DNA of 64,000 nt, taken from the NCBI GenBank assembly GCA_036941025.1, contig JAYMNP010000001.1, forward strand, positions 2,936,501 to 3,000,500. The letters are read 5' to 3'. The DNA comes from Lachnospiraceae bacterium JLR.KK002 (lineage in GTDB: Bacteria > Bacillota > Clostridia > Lachnospirales > Lachnospiraceae). The first letter of the stretch is position 1. Each line of letters begins with the position of its first letter. The notes beneath the pieces were generated by a model, which had not been told where the DNA came from, searched no databases, and saw nothing but the letters and a program-made list of their open reading frames with translations. The translations under genes were made by a program, and so were the position numbers. Positions 34,734 through 43,135 of this stretch are shown piece by piece.

Positions 34734-36198
34734 ACCCCTGCACAAAATTCCGTATGTATTCATATCCCACCGCCAGATTGATATTCTGACCGTCATCAAA
34801 TCCTGCCGTACTGATTCCGATTACCTCACCGTACATGTTAAGCACCGCTCCCCCGGAACTCCCGTGAGAAATGGGCGCTGTAAACTGAATCATATCCACC
34901 CCGTCGATTACCCGGAATCCGGAAATAATCCCGTCTGACACGGAATTAAACAGTCCCAGGGGGCTTCCAATGGCCACCACCTTCTGGCCTCTGGCCAGTT
35001 TTTTCTCTCCATTGTACAGGGGAATGGGCTCCAGCCTCCGCTGAATCCGCAGGACTGCCAGATCCAGTACGGAATGATATTTCACCAGTTCGTCTGTCCG
35101 GTATACCTGTTCGTCATCCTCAATGCGTACAGAATAATACTTTCCCCGGCAGGCCACATGGTTATTGGTGAGAATGTACCCGTCCCGGCCAATCATAATG
35201 CCGGAGCCGCCGCCCATCACATCGCCTCTGTCATTGTGTATCATAATCTGCACCACCGAAGAAGCCAGCATGGCCAGTTCTTCATAGGACAGTTCTGCAG
35301 GCTGTGTATGTTCTGTATGAGCTTTTTGCAAAACGCCTGCGGGCTGCCGGGAAACTGCCTGTTCTCTCCGGGCTCCTGCCATCGTCTGTTCTCTCCGGGT
35401 TCCTGTCACTGTCTGTTCCTGTCCAAAGTTCAGCATTTCCCTGGTTCTTCTGTCTCGTTCGGGCACTCTGGTATTTACCGTGACACGAACCATTCTGTAT
35501 GTTTCCGGTACATATTCGGGAAGGGACAGGTCTGCCCTGGGCTCTGTCCTGCACGAAACAGACAGGCCTTCTTTCTCCAGTTCCCCGTCAATATCCTGAG
35601 AACTCTGGATGAGCAGCACATCAAAGCCCAGCAACGTCAGCAGATAGCAAAACAGATATTCCTGCTGCCTGCAGATATTTTCAAATACAGCCTTCCTGGT
35701 ATCTCCCGGTCTCCAGTTCTCCAAAGCTGCCGGCACGGTATGGTCCAGCCAGTACAGAAGTTTTACCACAAAATTTTTCTCCATGGAAATGCTCAGGCCG
35801 GATTTGTGTTTTCGCAGCAAATTCAGTGCTTCTTCACATGCATGACTCAGAACAGAAGACAGCTCCGGATGATGTTCCGTGGATTTTATGGAAATTTTCT
35901 GCCACTCGTTCCTTTTCCACTCTTCATAACAGCCTCCATAATAATCCGCATCTTCCGGGGCTGCCAGCCCAGGCAGACTGCTCCGTCTGTAATAATACCC
36001 GTTTCCCGCCTGCATATGTTCTGTCAGAATTCTGTCCATGGCGGCTATTTCCTGAAGTACCTGCTGATTCAGCCCCACAATCCGTAAAAAACAAACATCT
36101 CTGCAGTTCTGGCTGCAGCTTCCTTTCGCATTCTGAAATTCCTCCACGGAGGACAATCTTATCATGTTTCTTCTGGTTTTGAAATTCTCCGTATGCAT
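34726..36198 (-). CDS. Trypsin-like (HtrA/S1C) serine protease with a YceG-like N-terminal region
   Basis: 490 residues. The C-terminal 160 form a chymotrypsin-fold protease: His347 in ILTNNHVA, Asp379 in SVLDLAVL, Ser448 in HGSSGGAV; no PDZ follows. Residues about 138-210 (LLYWLDHTVPAALENW ... LLGFDVLLIQSSQD) resemble the repeated module of the YceG protein next door. A linker (about 255-305) carries near-repeats of TxxRREQ. There is no signal peptide, so it is probably cytosolic. AAAGGTGAACGAAA precedes the ATG. The fusion suggests stress-triggered proteolysis within the Ter system. Confidence 0.85.
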   Translation of the reverse strand: MHTENFKTRRNMIRLSSVEEFQNAKGSCSQNCRDVCFLRIVGLNQQVLQEIAAMDRILTEHMQAGNGYYYRRSSLPGLAAPEDADYYGGCYEEWKRNEWQKISIKSTEHHPELSSVLSHACEEALNLLRKHKSGLSISMEKNFVVKLLYWLDHTVPAALENWRPGDTRKAVFENICRQQEYLFCYLLTLLGFDVLLIQSSQDIDGELEKEGLSVSCRTEPRADLSLPEYVPETYRMVRVTVNTRVPERDRRTREMLNFGQEQTVTGTRREQTMAGARREQAVSRQPAGVLQKAHTEHTQPAELSYEELAMLASSVVQIMIHNDRGDVMGGGSGIMIGRDGYILTNNHVACRGKYYSVRIEDDEQVYRTDELVKYHSVLDLAVLRIQRRLEPIPLYNGEKKLARGQKVVAIGSPLGLFNSVSDGIISGFRVIDGVDMIQFTAPISHGSSGGAVLNMYGEVIGISTAGFDDGQNINLAVGYEYIRNFVQGFL

Positions 36199-36237
36199 TT
36201 TCGTTCACCTTTTGTAAATTCCATCAGAAATTTGCAG

Positions 36238-36720
36238 TTACATTTTTAACCCCATAAGAATATATTCCGCTTCGTTAATCGTAACAAAATGATTTTTCGT
36301 CCAGAAAGCATAACTTTGCGGATTTCCCCTGTCAACGCCCAGCCGGATTTCTTTATAGCCCAGGGATTTCAGGTATACAGTAACTTCACCGATTATTTCC
36401 GAGCCGACACCTTTATTCTGATATTGGGTATTCACCATAAACAGGCCGATAAAAGCAGTTTCCTTTTCCGGATAACCGAGAATCAAATCCATAATTCCCG
36501 TCAGGGATTCCTTATCAAAATATCCAACATAACATTTATCATCCTCGCTCTTTCCCGGCGGTAAGGCAGCCATGTCTTCCAGTATACTCTCTCTGGTAAC
36601 AAAAGGCGGGTGATACTGATAAAATATATGGTTTTTGCAGCTCATGTCATATATCATATCCACATCATTTTTATCCAGTTTGCGTACATAATACTTTTTT
36701 GATAAAGAATTTATCTCCAC
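36238..36720 (-). CDS. GNAT-family N-acetyltransferase
   Basis: 160 residues with GNAT features: the acetyl-CoA loop QYQNKGVGSEIIGEV (about 99-113) and DRGNPQSYAFWTKNHF toward the end. It starts with GTG at 36720 after GGGAGGAGGATAACC; no ATG fits. The substrate is unknown. It lies between the protease and a 70-bp tandem repeat array within the Ter island. Confidence 0.83.
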   Translation of the reverse strand: MEINSLSKKYYVRKLDKNDVDMIYDMSCKNHIFYQYHPPFVTRESILEDMAALPPGKSEDDKCYVGYFDKESLTGIMDLILGYPEKETAFIGLFMVNTQYQNKGVGSEIIGEVTVYLKSLGYKEIRLGVDRGNPQSYAFWTKNHFVTINEAEYILMGLKM

Positions 36721-36750
36721 ATCGGTTATCCTCCTCCCTGATATAGCTAA

Positions 36751-37110
36751 ATTATACCATAATCACTTCGTGATATGGTATGGCACCTTTGCCCATTCGG
36801 GCGGTATAATATCTGTCGATATTATACCATAATCACTTCGTGATATGGTATGGCACCTTTGCCCATTCGGGCGGTATAATATCTGTCGATATTATACCAT
36901 AATCACTTCGTGATATGGTATGGCACCTTTGCCCATTCGGGCGGTATAATATCTGTCGATATTATACCATAATCACTTCGTGATATGGTATGGCACCTTT
37001 GCCCATTCGGGCGGTATAATATCTGTCGATATTATACCATAATCACTTCGTGATATGGTATGGCACCTTTGCCCATTCGGGCGGTATAATATCTGTCGAT
37101 ATTATACCAT
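36751..37110. repeat. Five identical 70-bp tandem repeats made of hairpins
   Basis: Units start at 36751, 36821, 36891, 36961 and 37031 and are identical base for base; a sixth partial copy (ATTATACCAT) ends at 37110. Each unit holds three palindromes: ATACCAT-A-ATCAC/GTGATATGGTAT around TTC, GCCC-ATTC-GGGC, and, across unit borders, GGTATAATATC-TGTC-GATATTATACC (perfect 11-bp arms). There are no spacers. It occupies nearly the whole 468-bp gap between the divergent GNAT and C-C lyase genes. Confidence 0.95.
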
Positions 37111-37157
37111 GATTATCCTCCGTTTCTCAATCGGTATGTGAATAAAATTGTTTTGTA

Positions 37158-37166
37158 TGTTATAAT
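37158..37166 (+). promoter_or_regulatory. Extended -10 promoter for the C-C lyase gene
   Basis: TGT-TATAAT 22 bases before the gene, just downstream of the tandem repeat array. Confidence 0.5.
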
Positions 37167-37188
37167 CTTCCTGAAGGAGGAACTTCAT

Positions 37189-38148
37189 ATGAATCAATCC
37201 ATAAACCCTTATCAGGTTGGCCCGCTGCTCTATTGTCCCGCCAACAACGAAACCATTGTTCATTCACTGACCCATGAGAAATTCGGCAGACAGTTTTCCC
37301 TGGCTCTCTGCCTGGAAGACACCATACGGGACGACCGGGTGGCCGAAGCCGAGGAAACTCTGATTGCTTCCGTAAAAGTTCTGGCACAGGCCCAGTCCCG
37401 CCAGTCGTTTTTTATGCCAAAACTTTTTATCCGTGTTCGGAATTATGGACAAATCAAAAGCCTGCTGCAGCGGCTGGGAGACTTAAGAACGCTTATCACA
37501 GGATTTAATATACCGAAATTTTCTCCGGAAAATGCAGACGCATATATCCGGGCTGTCTGCGATATCAATGAAAATACAAATCAGACTTTTTACATGATGC
37601 CCATTCTGGAAAGCCCTGACCTCATTGATTTGCAAAACAGATACCGGATTCTGTATGAATTAAAGGACAAACTGGATTCTGTTTCTCAGTATGTGCTGAA
37701 TATCCGGGTGGGAGGAAATGATTTATGCCATCGGTTCGGATTCCGCAGGCACAGCACGGAATCCATTCACAAAATCCGCCCCATTGGCAGTATTTTCTCT
37801 GATATTGTTACGGTGTTTGGTATGGACTATGTGATTTCCGGCCCTGTCTGGGAATATTACAATGGGAAAAACTGGGAAACGGGACTCATCCAGGAACTGA
37901 ATGACGACAGGCTGTGCGGATTTATCGGTAAAACCGTCATTCATCCCCGGCAGATTCCGCTGGTAAATGAGGCTTACAAAGTACGGCTCAAAGACTACAA
38001 TGACGCGAAAGCCATTCTGGACTGGGATACGGACTCCCCTTCTCTGGTTTCCGGCAGCATTGTGAAAGAACGTATGAATGAATACAAAACCCACAGCAAC
38101 TGGGCTCTGCGGACCCTTCTGCTGGCAGAAGCCTACGGCCTGAAATAA
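37189..38148 (+). CDS. HpcH/HpaI aldolase / citrate-lyase-like C-C bond lyase (Ter module)
   Basis: 319 residues, TIM-barrel of the CitE/HpcH group in the form found in Ter metabolite operons (C-C_Bond_Lyase). Visible segments are LCLEDTIRDD (acidic metal-site region), ILESPDLIDL, LNIRVGGNDL and the closing GKTVIHPRQIPLVNEAY typical of CitE. It probably forms or cleaves a C-C bond of a PRPP-derived metabolite. GAAGGAGGAACTTCAT precedes the ATG at 37189; the longer upstream frame overlaps the promoter. It is convergent with the StiP gene (two-base gap). Confidence 0.88.
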   Translation: MNQSINPYQVGPLLYCPANNETIVHSLTHEKFGRQFSLALCLEDTIRDDRVAEAEETLIASVKVLAQAQSRQSFFMPKLFIRVRNYGQIKSLLQRLGDLRTLITGFNIPKFSPENADAYIRAVCDINENTNQTFYMMPILESPDLIDLQNRYRILYELKDKLDSVSQYVLNIRVGGNDLCHRFGFRRHSTESIHKIRPIGSIFSDIVTVFGMDYVISGPVWEYYNGKNWETGLIQELNDDRLCGFIGKTVIHPRQIPLVNEAYKVRLKDYNDAKAILDWDTDSPSLVSGSIVKERMNEYKTHSNWALRTLLLAEAYGLK

Positions 38149-38150
38149 CA

Positions 38151-39284
38151 TCAGGTATCTGCCAGCTTCTTTATGATTCCGCAGGCTTTATAATGTTCCA
38201 GGGGATAATATTCCACCGGAACCTGCTTTTCCTGGGCAAGTTTCAGAATATGGGCCAGGGAACGGTCTTCTCTGCAGCAGCTGCTGATTAATATTTTCCA
38301 GGGAATCCGCCGGAGAAGTACTCTGGTGGTTTCCCCGATTCCCGGTTTTATCAGGTTTATATCTGAAATGCCAAATTTTCGGCCGATGGCCCTGACTTCC
38401 TGAAGTCCGGCATTTTCCGCCCTTTTTCCTTCTGTGCTGCCATTGGGGCACAGTTTCCGGCTTACAGGTGCAGAATACTTCCAGTCCTCAGGAAAATTCT
38501 CTGTCTTCCCTTTTGCGGCCGAAGGATAACAGTCAAATTCCCTCTCTATGGCTTCGATAAAGTCATAGGACAGGTCTTCCCGCTCCATTTCTTCATAATA
38601 AACCGCTCCGTGAAAATCATGCGCTCCAATAATATCATCCCGCAGAAAAGTTCGGCTTACCAGTCCGGAAACGGTACCGTTCAGACAGGAACTGGGAATC
38701 AGAATATCTTCGTGGGTGCCGCACAGGTCTGTGACGCCGGCCGGGTCTGCCAGCACCGCAATCTCATCGGAGACACCGGGATATGCTGCCAGCTCCTTCT
38801 TAAGCTCTCCCAGTATGGCCCCTTTTCCAATCCATCCGTCCACAAACAGGAGACGCTTTGCCTCATATATTTCCAGCAGAAACTTCATGGCATTATGGTC
38901 AATACCTCTGCCCCGGATAATGGAAATGGAATAATGTTTTACCTCAGCCTGATATTTTCTTAAGATATAACGTTTCAGCAGGATTCCAACCGGCGTGCCT
39001 GCCCGCGCCAGGGAAACCAGCACCGCCTGGCTGCCTTTTTTCTCCATGATTTTATCCGCCAGAACTCCCACTGCCTGGGCGGTGGCCCCGGCATAGTGCG
39101 CAAGGCCTTCCCGGTACGCCTCCATATAAGCCGGAGTGGGAACGTATTCCAGGGGCAGCATTTCACAGTAATGGCGCCCCGCCTGGATTTCCCGTTCCCG
39201 CTCCTGGGCCGGCTGGGGCTTCACCATTCCGGTAATATCTTTCAGCAGAAATATCACGTCGTCTTCTCTGTAGGAACTTCTCAT
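38151..39284 (-). CDS. StiP-type PRTase with C-terminal PELOTA-like domain (Ter module)
   Basis: 377 residues. The N-terminal two thirds match the 'cysteine protease StiP' family, now seen as a phosphoribosyltransferase: LVSLARAGTPVGILLKR and LLFVDGWIGKGAI (PRPP/PPi loops). The C-terminal about 80 residues (from KFGISDINLIKPG) fit the PELOTA/L7Ae-like RNA-binding fold placed in Ter operons. Predicted role: transfer of a phosphoribosyl group in synthesis of a nucleoside-like compound. It follows the PRTase-TRSP gene with a one-base gap. Confidence 0.85.
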   Translation of the reverse strand: MRSSYREDDVIFLLKDITGMVKPQPAQEREREIQAGRHYCEMLPLEYVPTPAYMEAYREGLAHYAGATAQAVGVLADKIMEKKGSQAVLVSLARAGTPVGILLKRYILRKYQAEVKHYSISIIRGRGIDHNAMKFLLEIYEAKRLLFVDGWIGKGAILGELKKELAAYPGVSDEIAVLADPAGVTDLCGTHEDILIPSSCLNGTVSGLVSRTFLRDDIIGAHDFHGAVYYEEMEREDLSYDFIEAIEREFDCYPSAAKGKTENFPEDWKYSAPVSRKLCPNGSTEGKRAENAGLQEVRAIGRKFGISDINLIKPGIGETTRVLLRRIPWKILISSCCREDRSLAHILKLAQEKQVPVEYYPLEHYKACGIIKKLADT

Positions 39285-39285
39285 T

Positions 39286-40458
39286 TCAGCACCACCTGAT
39301 TACCTGTATATTGTCGTTGCCTGCAAGGTGCAACGCCTGCCGCAGAGAGCGCAGCCCTTCTTCCGTTACCGCCGCGTCCGTGAGTACCAGTACCCGGTGG
39401 CAGGGAGATAAATCATAAATATATGTCACCCGCTCCGAATCGTAGAAACTGGCAAGCTGATACCGCTCATGGAGGGGATATTCCGGAGCGCTGCTGACTG
39501 CAATGGGGCTGCGGGTAGTAGCATGAAATCTTACCTGACGCCCCTGTTCCTGGAGTTTCCGGCCAAGGTAAAGACCTGGATACATAAATTCCTCGGTGCC
39601 CAGTACAAGAATATGTTCCTCGGCCCCGGTGGGAATTTCCCGGAAAATCTGCTCACACATCTCTTCACAGGCTGCCCGGTAAGTTTTTCCGTGATGGAGT
39701 TTTCTGGTATTCATATAACCGGAAATCTCCGTAATATGACAGAGGTTCCCGGCATGGCTCTCCTCAGAAAGTCCCTGGGAGCCTGAAGTCATACAGACAG
39801 AATCAACAGAATCAGAACCGGCGGCTTCCGTTTTGGAGCGGCAGTCATAATAAGTACCGTCGCCTCTGCAGGACTCTGCCCGCTCCGGGTAGCCGCTGTA
39901 ATCTGCTTTCACAAGATAAACCAAATCTATTCCCTCTGCCTGATAAACACTTCGGGAATTTTCATCCATACCGTTTAACAGGGACGCCGCGGAAAACCTG
40001 AGGTGTTCCCCATAAGTTTCCCGCAGCAGCCTGATAATTTTCCTTATGGTATTTCCGGTGGTCACCTCGTCCTCTGCGAATATCACCCGGTCTGTGTGCT
40101 CCAGAATTTTATCCAGTTCATTTTTTACCAGCTTCTGCTCTGTGGCATGGCTGTGGGACTCGGAAAAATACAGATATTCCCCATGGGGAACCTTTTCTCT
40201 GGTGGTATGTATCCCATACGTATCCAGTTCTGCCGCCAGCGTTTCCCCGATGGCTGTGGCTGTCTCCGCAAATCCCACCACCAGCAGGCGTTCGTTCGGG
40301 TAACGCCGGCGCACCAGCTCCGCCAGTGCGGAAAACATGTCCAGCGCTTTTCCCGGAGATACGGGAATATGCTTTCCCTGATATTTATTTATCACCAGAT
40401 AATTCCGTTTTGTATTATTTTCCCGTTTTGCCAGAGAAGCAATTTCTGCTGTATACAT
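39286..40458 (-). CDS. Phosphoribosyltransferase with C-terminal TRSP domain (Ter module)
   Basis: 390 residues. The PRPP-binding motif is VIFAEDEVTTGNTIRK (about 125-140), preceded by VGFAETATAIG. The C-terminal domain carries the name-giving TRSP motif (HATTRSPIAV, about 315-318). These two domains are joined in Ter-associated operons (PRTase_2-TRSP). Between them is a Ser/Gly/Thr-rich insert (about 195-245). It is the first gene of a two-gene operon with StiP-PELOTA. No ATP-grasp partner is visible in this window. Confidence 0.87.
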   Translation of the reverse strand: MYTAEIASLAKRENNTKRNYLVINKYQGKHIPVSPGKALDMFSALAELVRRRYPNERLLVVGFAETATAIGETLAAELDTYGIHTTREKVPHGEYLYFSESHSHATEQKLVKNELDKILEHTDRVIFAEDEVTTGNTIRKIIRLLRETYGEHLRFSAASLLNGMDENSRSVYQAEGIDLVYLVKADYSGYPERAESCRGDGTYYDCRSKTEAAGSDSVDSVCMTSGSQGLSEESHAGNLCHITEISGYMNTRKLHHGKTYRAACEEMCEQIFREIPTGAEEHILVLGTEEFMYPGLYLGRKLQEQGRQVRFHATTRSPIAVSSAPEYPLHERYQLASFYDSERVTYIYDLSPCHRVLVLTDAAVTEEGLRSLRQALHLAGNDNIQVIRWC

Positions 40459-40528
40459 AACTTCCTCCCGTCCGGCTGCTCACCACAATCTGCCAGCTCC
40501 CCGGACGCCCTGATTTCAATTGAATCTG

Positions 40529-41467
40529 TCACACAAATTTTTTTACTTTTTCGTAGATTCCCTGACCGTCCAGTCCGTATTTTTCCAGCAGTTTTGCTGC
40601 AGGTCCGGACTCTCCGAATACGTCGTTGATACCGATTTTGCATACAGGTGTGGGGGCCTTTTCACACAGACAGTCGCAGACTGCGCTTCCCAGGCCGCCA
40701 ATCACGGAATGTTCCTCTACGGTAATCACTTTTCCGGTTTTTTTCGCAGAACGGACAATCAGTTCCTCGTCCAGAGGCTTGATGGTATGAATATTGATGA
40801 CTTCCGCCTGAATGCCTTCAGAAGCAAGTTTCTCCGCCGCTTCCAGAGAGGCTGCCACGCACAGGCCTGTTGCCGCAATGGTCACATCTGTTCCTTCCCG
40901 CAGCACTACCCCTTTTCCAATTTCAAATTTATAATCTTCCCGGTCGTTAATCACAGGCACTGCCAGACGCCCGAACCTCAGATATACCGGGCCCTCCATC
41001 TCATAGGCTGCCTTTACAGCTGCTCTGGCTTCCACATCATCGGCCGGATTGATAATGGTCATACCGGGAATGGTACGCATTAAGGCAATATCCTCGTTGC
41101 ACTGATGGGTTGCACCGTCTTCCCCCACGGAAATTCCCGCGTGGGTGGCTCCTATTTTCACATTCAGATGGGGATAGCCGATGGAATTGCGCACCTGCTC
41201 AAAGGCTCTCCCTGCTGCAAACATGGCAAAAGAGCTTACAAAAGGCACTTTTCCCGTTGTGGCAATGCCTGCCGCAATGCCTGTCATATTACATTCTGCA
41301 ATTCCGCAGTCCAGATGGCGCTCCGGAAATTCTTTCTGAAACAGTCCTGTTTTGGTGGCGGCGGCAAGATCCGCATCCAGCACTACCAGATTCTCATGCT
41401 CTCTGCCCAGTTCCACCAGCGCTTTCCCGTAACTTTCTCTGGTTGCAATTTTCTTTACTTCCGGCAT
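40529..41467 (-). CDS. Transketolase C-terminal subunit
   Basis: 312 residues: the pyrimidine-binding and C-terminal domains of transketolase coded as a separate subunit. Visible: IAECNMTGIAAGIATTG, MFAAGRAFEQVRNSIGYPHLNVKI, and the catalytic-His region HAGISVGEDGATHQ. It overlaps the N-terminal subunit gene by 13 bases and forms one enzyme with it, exchanging two-carbon units in the non-oxidative pentose phosphate pathway with TPP. Confidence 0.94.
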   Translation of the reverse strand: MPEVKKIATRESYGKALVELGREHENLVVLDADLAAATKTGLFQKEFPERHLDCGIAECNMTGIAAGIATTGKVPFVSSFAMFAAGRAFEQVRNSIGYPHLNVKIGATHAGISVGEDGATHQCNEDIALMRTIPGMTIINPADDVEARAAVKAAYEMEGPVYLRFGRLAVPVINDREDYKFEIGKGVVLREGTDVTIAATGLCVAASLEAAEKLASEGIQAEVINIHTIKPLDEELIVRSAKKTGKVITVEEHSVIGGLGSAVCDCLCEKAPTPVCKIGINDVFGESGPAAKLLEKYGLDGQGIYEKVKKFV

Positions 41468-42294
41468 AATGCTTCACCTGCTTTCTCCAGTTCTTTCATG
41501 GCAATTTCGTATTCTTCGTCGTTGGGAGCCTTACCATGCCATCCGGCCTGATTTTCCATATAGGAAACGCCTTTGCCTTTCAGTGTCTTCAACACAATGG
41601 CTGTGGGCTGCCCTTTCGTTGCCCGCGCTTCCTGAAAAGCTGCCCGCAGGGAATCAAAGTCATTTCCGTCCGCCACGTTAATCACATGGAACTGGAAAGC
41701 TCTGAATTTCTCATCAATGGGATAAGGGGAACATACGTCTTCGATTTTACCGTCAATCTGCAGGCCATTGTTGTCCACAATCACCACCAGATTGTCCAGC
41801 TTCTGGTGCCCTGCAAACATGGCCGCTTCCCACACCTGGCCTTCCTGCAGTTCCCCGTCGCCCAAAAGGGTGTACACCCGGTAACTGTCATTGCTTATCT
41901 GAGCGGACACCGCCATGCCCACTGCTGCGGAAATCCCCTGCCCCAGAGAGCCGCTGGACATATCAATACCCGGCGTATGCTGCAGGCAGGGATGCCCCTG
42001 TAAATGGGAACCGATATGACGCAGTGTTTTCAGATCTTCCACCGGAAAATAGCCTCTGTTGGCGAGAGCCGCATACAGTCCCGGAGCCGTATGGCCCTTG
42101 GAGAGTACAAACCGGTCCCGGTCCGGCTTTTTCGGGTTCTGAGGGTCAATATTCATTTCTTCAAAATACAGATACGTAAACACCTCTGCAGCGGAAAGGG
42201 AGCCGCCGGGATGGCCGGCTTTCGCCGCATGTACGGAAGTCAGAATTCCTTTGCGGACTTCATTGGCTGCTTTCTGAAGTTCTAAATTTTCCAT
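41455..42294 (-). CDS. Transketolase N-terminal subunit
   Basis: 279 residues: the TPP diphosphate-binding half. Motifs are SKGHTAPGLYAAL, GSLGQGISAAVGMA and the TPP/Mg motif GDGELQEGQVWEAA ... VDNNGLQ. The ATG at 42294 follows CAAGGAGAAATTAT; an upstream extension to 42396 has no homology. It lies downstream of the transaldolase gene on the same strand (about 110 bp), forming a pentose-phosphate cluster. Confidence 0.94.
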   Translation of the reverse strand: MENLELQKAANEVRKGILTSVHAAKAGHPGGSLSAAEVFTYLYFEEMNIDPQNPKKPDRDRFVLSKGHTAPGLYAALANRGYFPVEDLKTLRHIGSHLQGHPCLQHTPGIDMSSGSLGQGISAAVGMAVSAQISNDSYRVYTLLGDGELQEGQVWEAAMFAGHQKLDNLVVIVDNNGLQIDGKIEDVCSPYPIDEKFRAFQFHVINVADGNDFDSLRAAFQEARATKGQPTAIVLKTLKGKGVSYMENQAGWHGKAPNDEEYEIAMKELEKAGEALCRK

Positions 42295-42405
42295 ATAATT
42301 TCTCCTTGTTGTGTAAAAAGAATGCGCTGTCTGTCTCTGCTCCGGAAACCGGAAAATTCCTGCACCGGAGACATTTTTCTGTCTGTTTCCCCTCATTCAC
42401 CCCTT

Positions 42406-43059
42406 TTACTCCCCGAAAACTGCTCTGTAATCTTTCTGGAATTTCTCAATTCCCTGGTCTGTCAGAGGATGTTTCGTCATCTGCTCAATCACGCTCCAGG
42501 GAATGGTTGCAATATCTGCTCCGGCCAGCGCACAGTCATGGACATGGATGGTATTGCGGATGCTGGCCGCAATGATTTCCGTTTCCAGTCCGTAATTATC
42601 GAAAATGGTAACAATATCTTCAATTAACTGAATGCCGGGCTGGCTGATGTCGTCCAGCCGCCCCAGGAAAGGCGATACATAGGTGGCCCCTGCTCTGGCC
42701 GCCAGCAATGCCTGATTTGCTGTGAAAATCAGCGTCACATTGGTTTTAATCCCTTCTCCTGAAAGTACCTTAACGGCTTTCAGCCCTTCCACAGTCATGG
42801 GAATCTTCACAATCATATTGGGATGAATCGCCGCAATCTCCCGTCCCTCTTTTATCATGCCCTCTGCATCTGTTGTGGTTGCCTTTACTTCCCCGCTGAT
42901 GGGTCCGTCCACGATAGCTGCAATCTCTCTGATTACTTCATTAAAATCTCTGCCCTCTTTTGCAATCAGAGAGGGGTTGGTGGTCACTCCGCAGATTACC
43001 CCCATATCATTTGCTTTGCGAATGTCATCCACATTGGCTGTGTCAATAAATAATTTCAT
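42406..43059 (-). CDS. Transaldolase / fructose-6-phosphate aldolase family
   Basis: 217 residues, the short (TalC/FSA) transaldolase form. [13 protein letters not shown] opens the barrel; the Schiff-base Lys lies in [15 protein letters not shown] context (IKTNVTLIF), with [11 protein letters not shown]. It moves dihydroxyacetone units between sugar phosphates. Sequence alone does not separate transaldolase from FSA activity, but adjacency to the transketolase pair favours transaldolase. Confidence 0.92.
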   Translation of the reverse strand: MKLFIDTANVDDIRKANDMGVICGVTTNPSLIAKEGRDFNEVIREIAAIVDGPISGEVKATTTDAEGMIKEGREIAAIHPNMIVKIPMTVEGLKAVKVLSGEGIKTNVTLIFTANQALLAARAGATYVSPFLGRLDDISQPGIQLIEDIVTIFDNYGLETEIIAASIRNTIHVHDCALAGADIATIPWSVIEQMTKHPLTDQGIEKFQKDYRAVFGE

Positions 43060-43135
43060 TACCTTTCCTCCTTTTGTTTTCCGGACAAAACACTTCCTCC
43101 CTCATTCTACAGGAAATTTTCATTTCCTACAAGGT

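Noticed and set aside
36751..37110. CRISPR array
   Set aside because: The 70-bp units are directly contiguous and identical with no unique spacers, and no cas genes are present.
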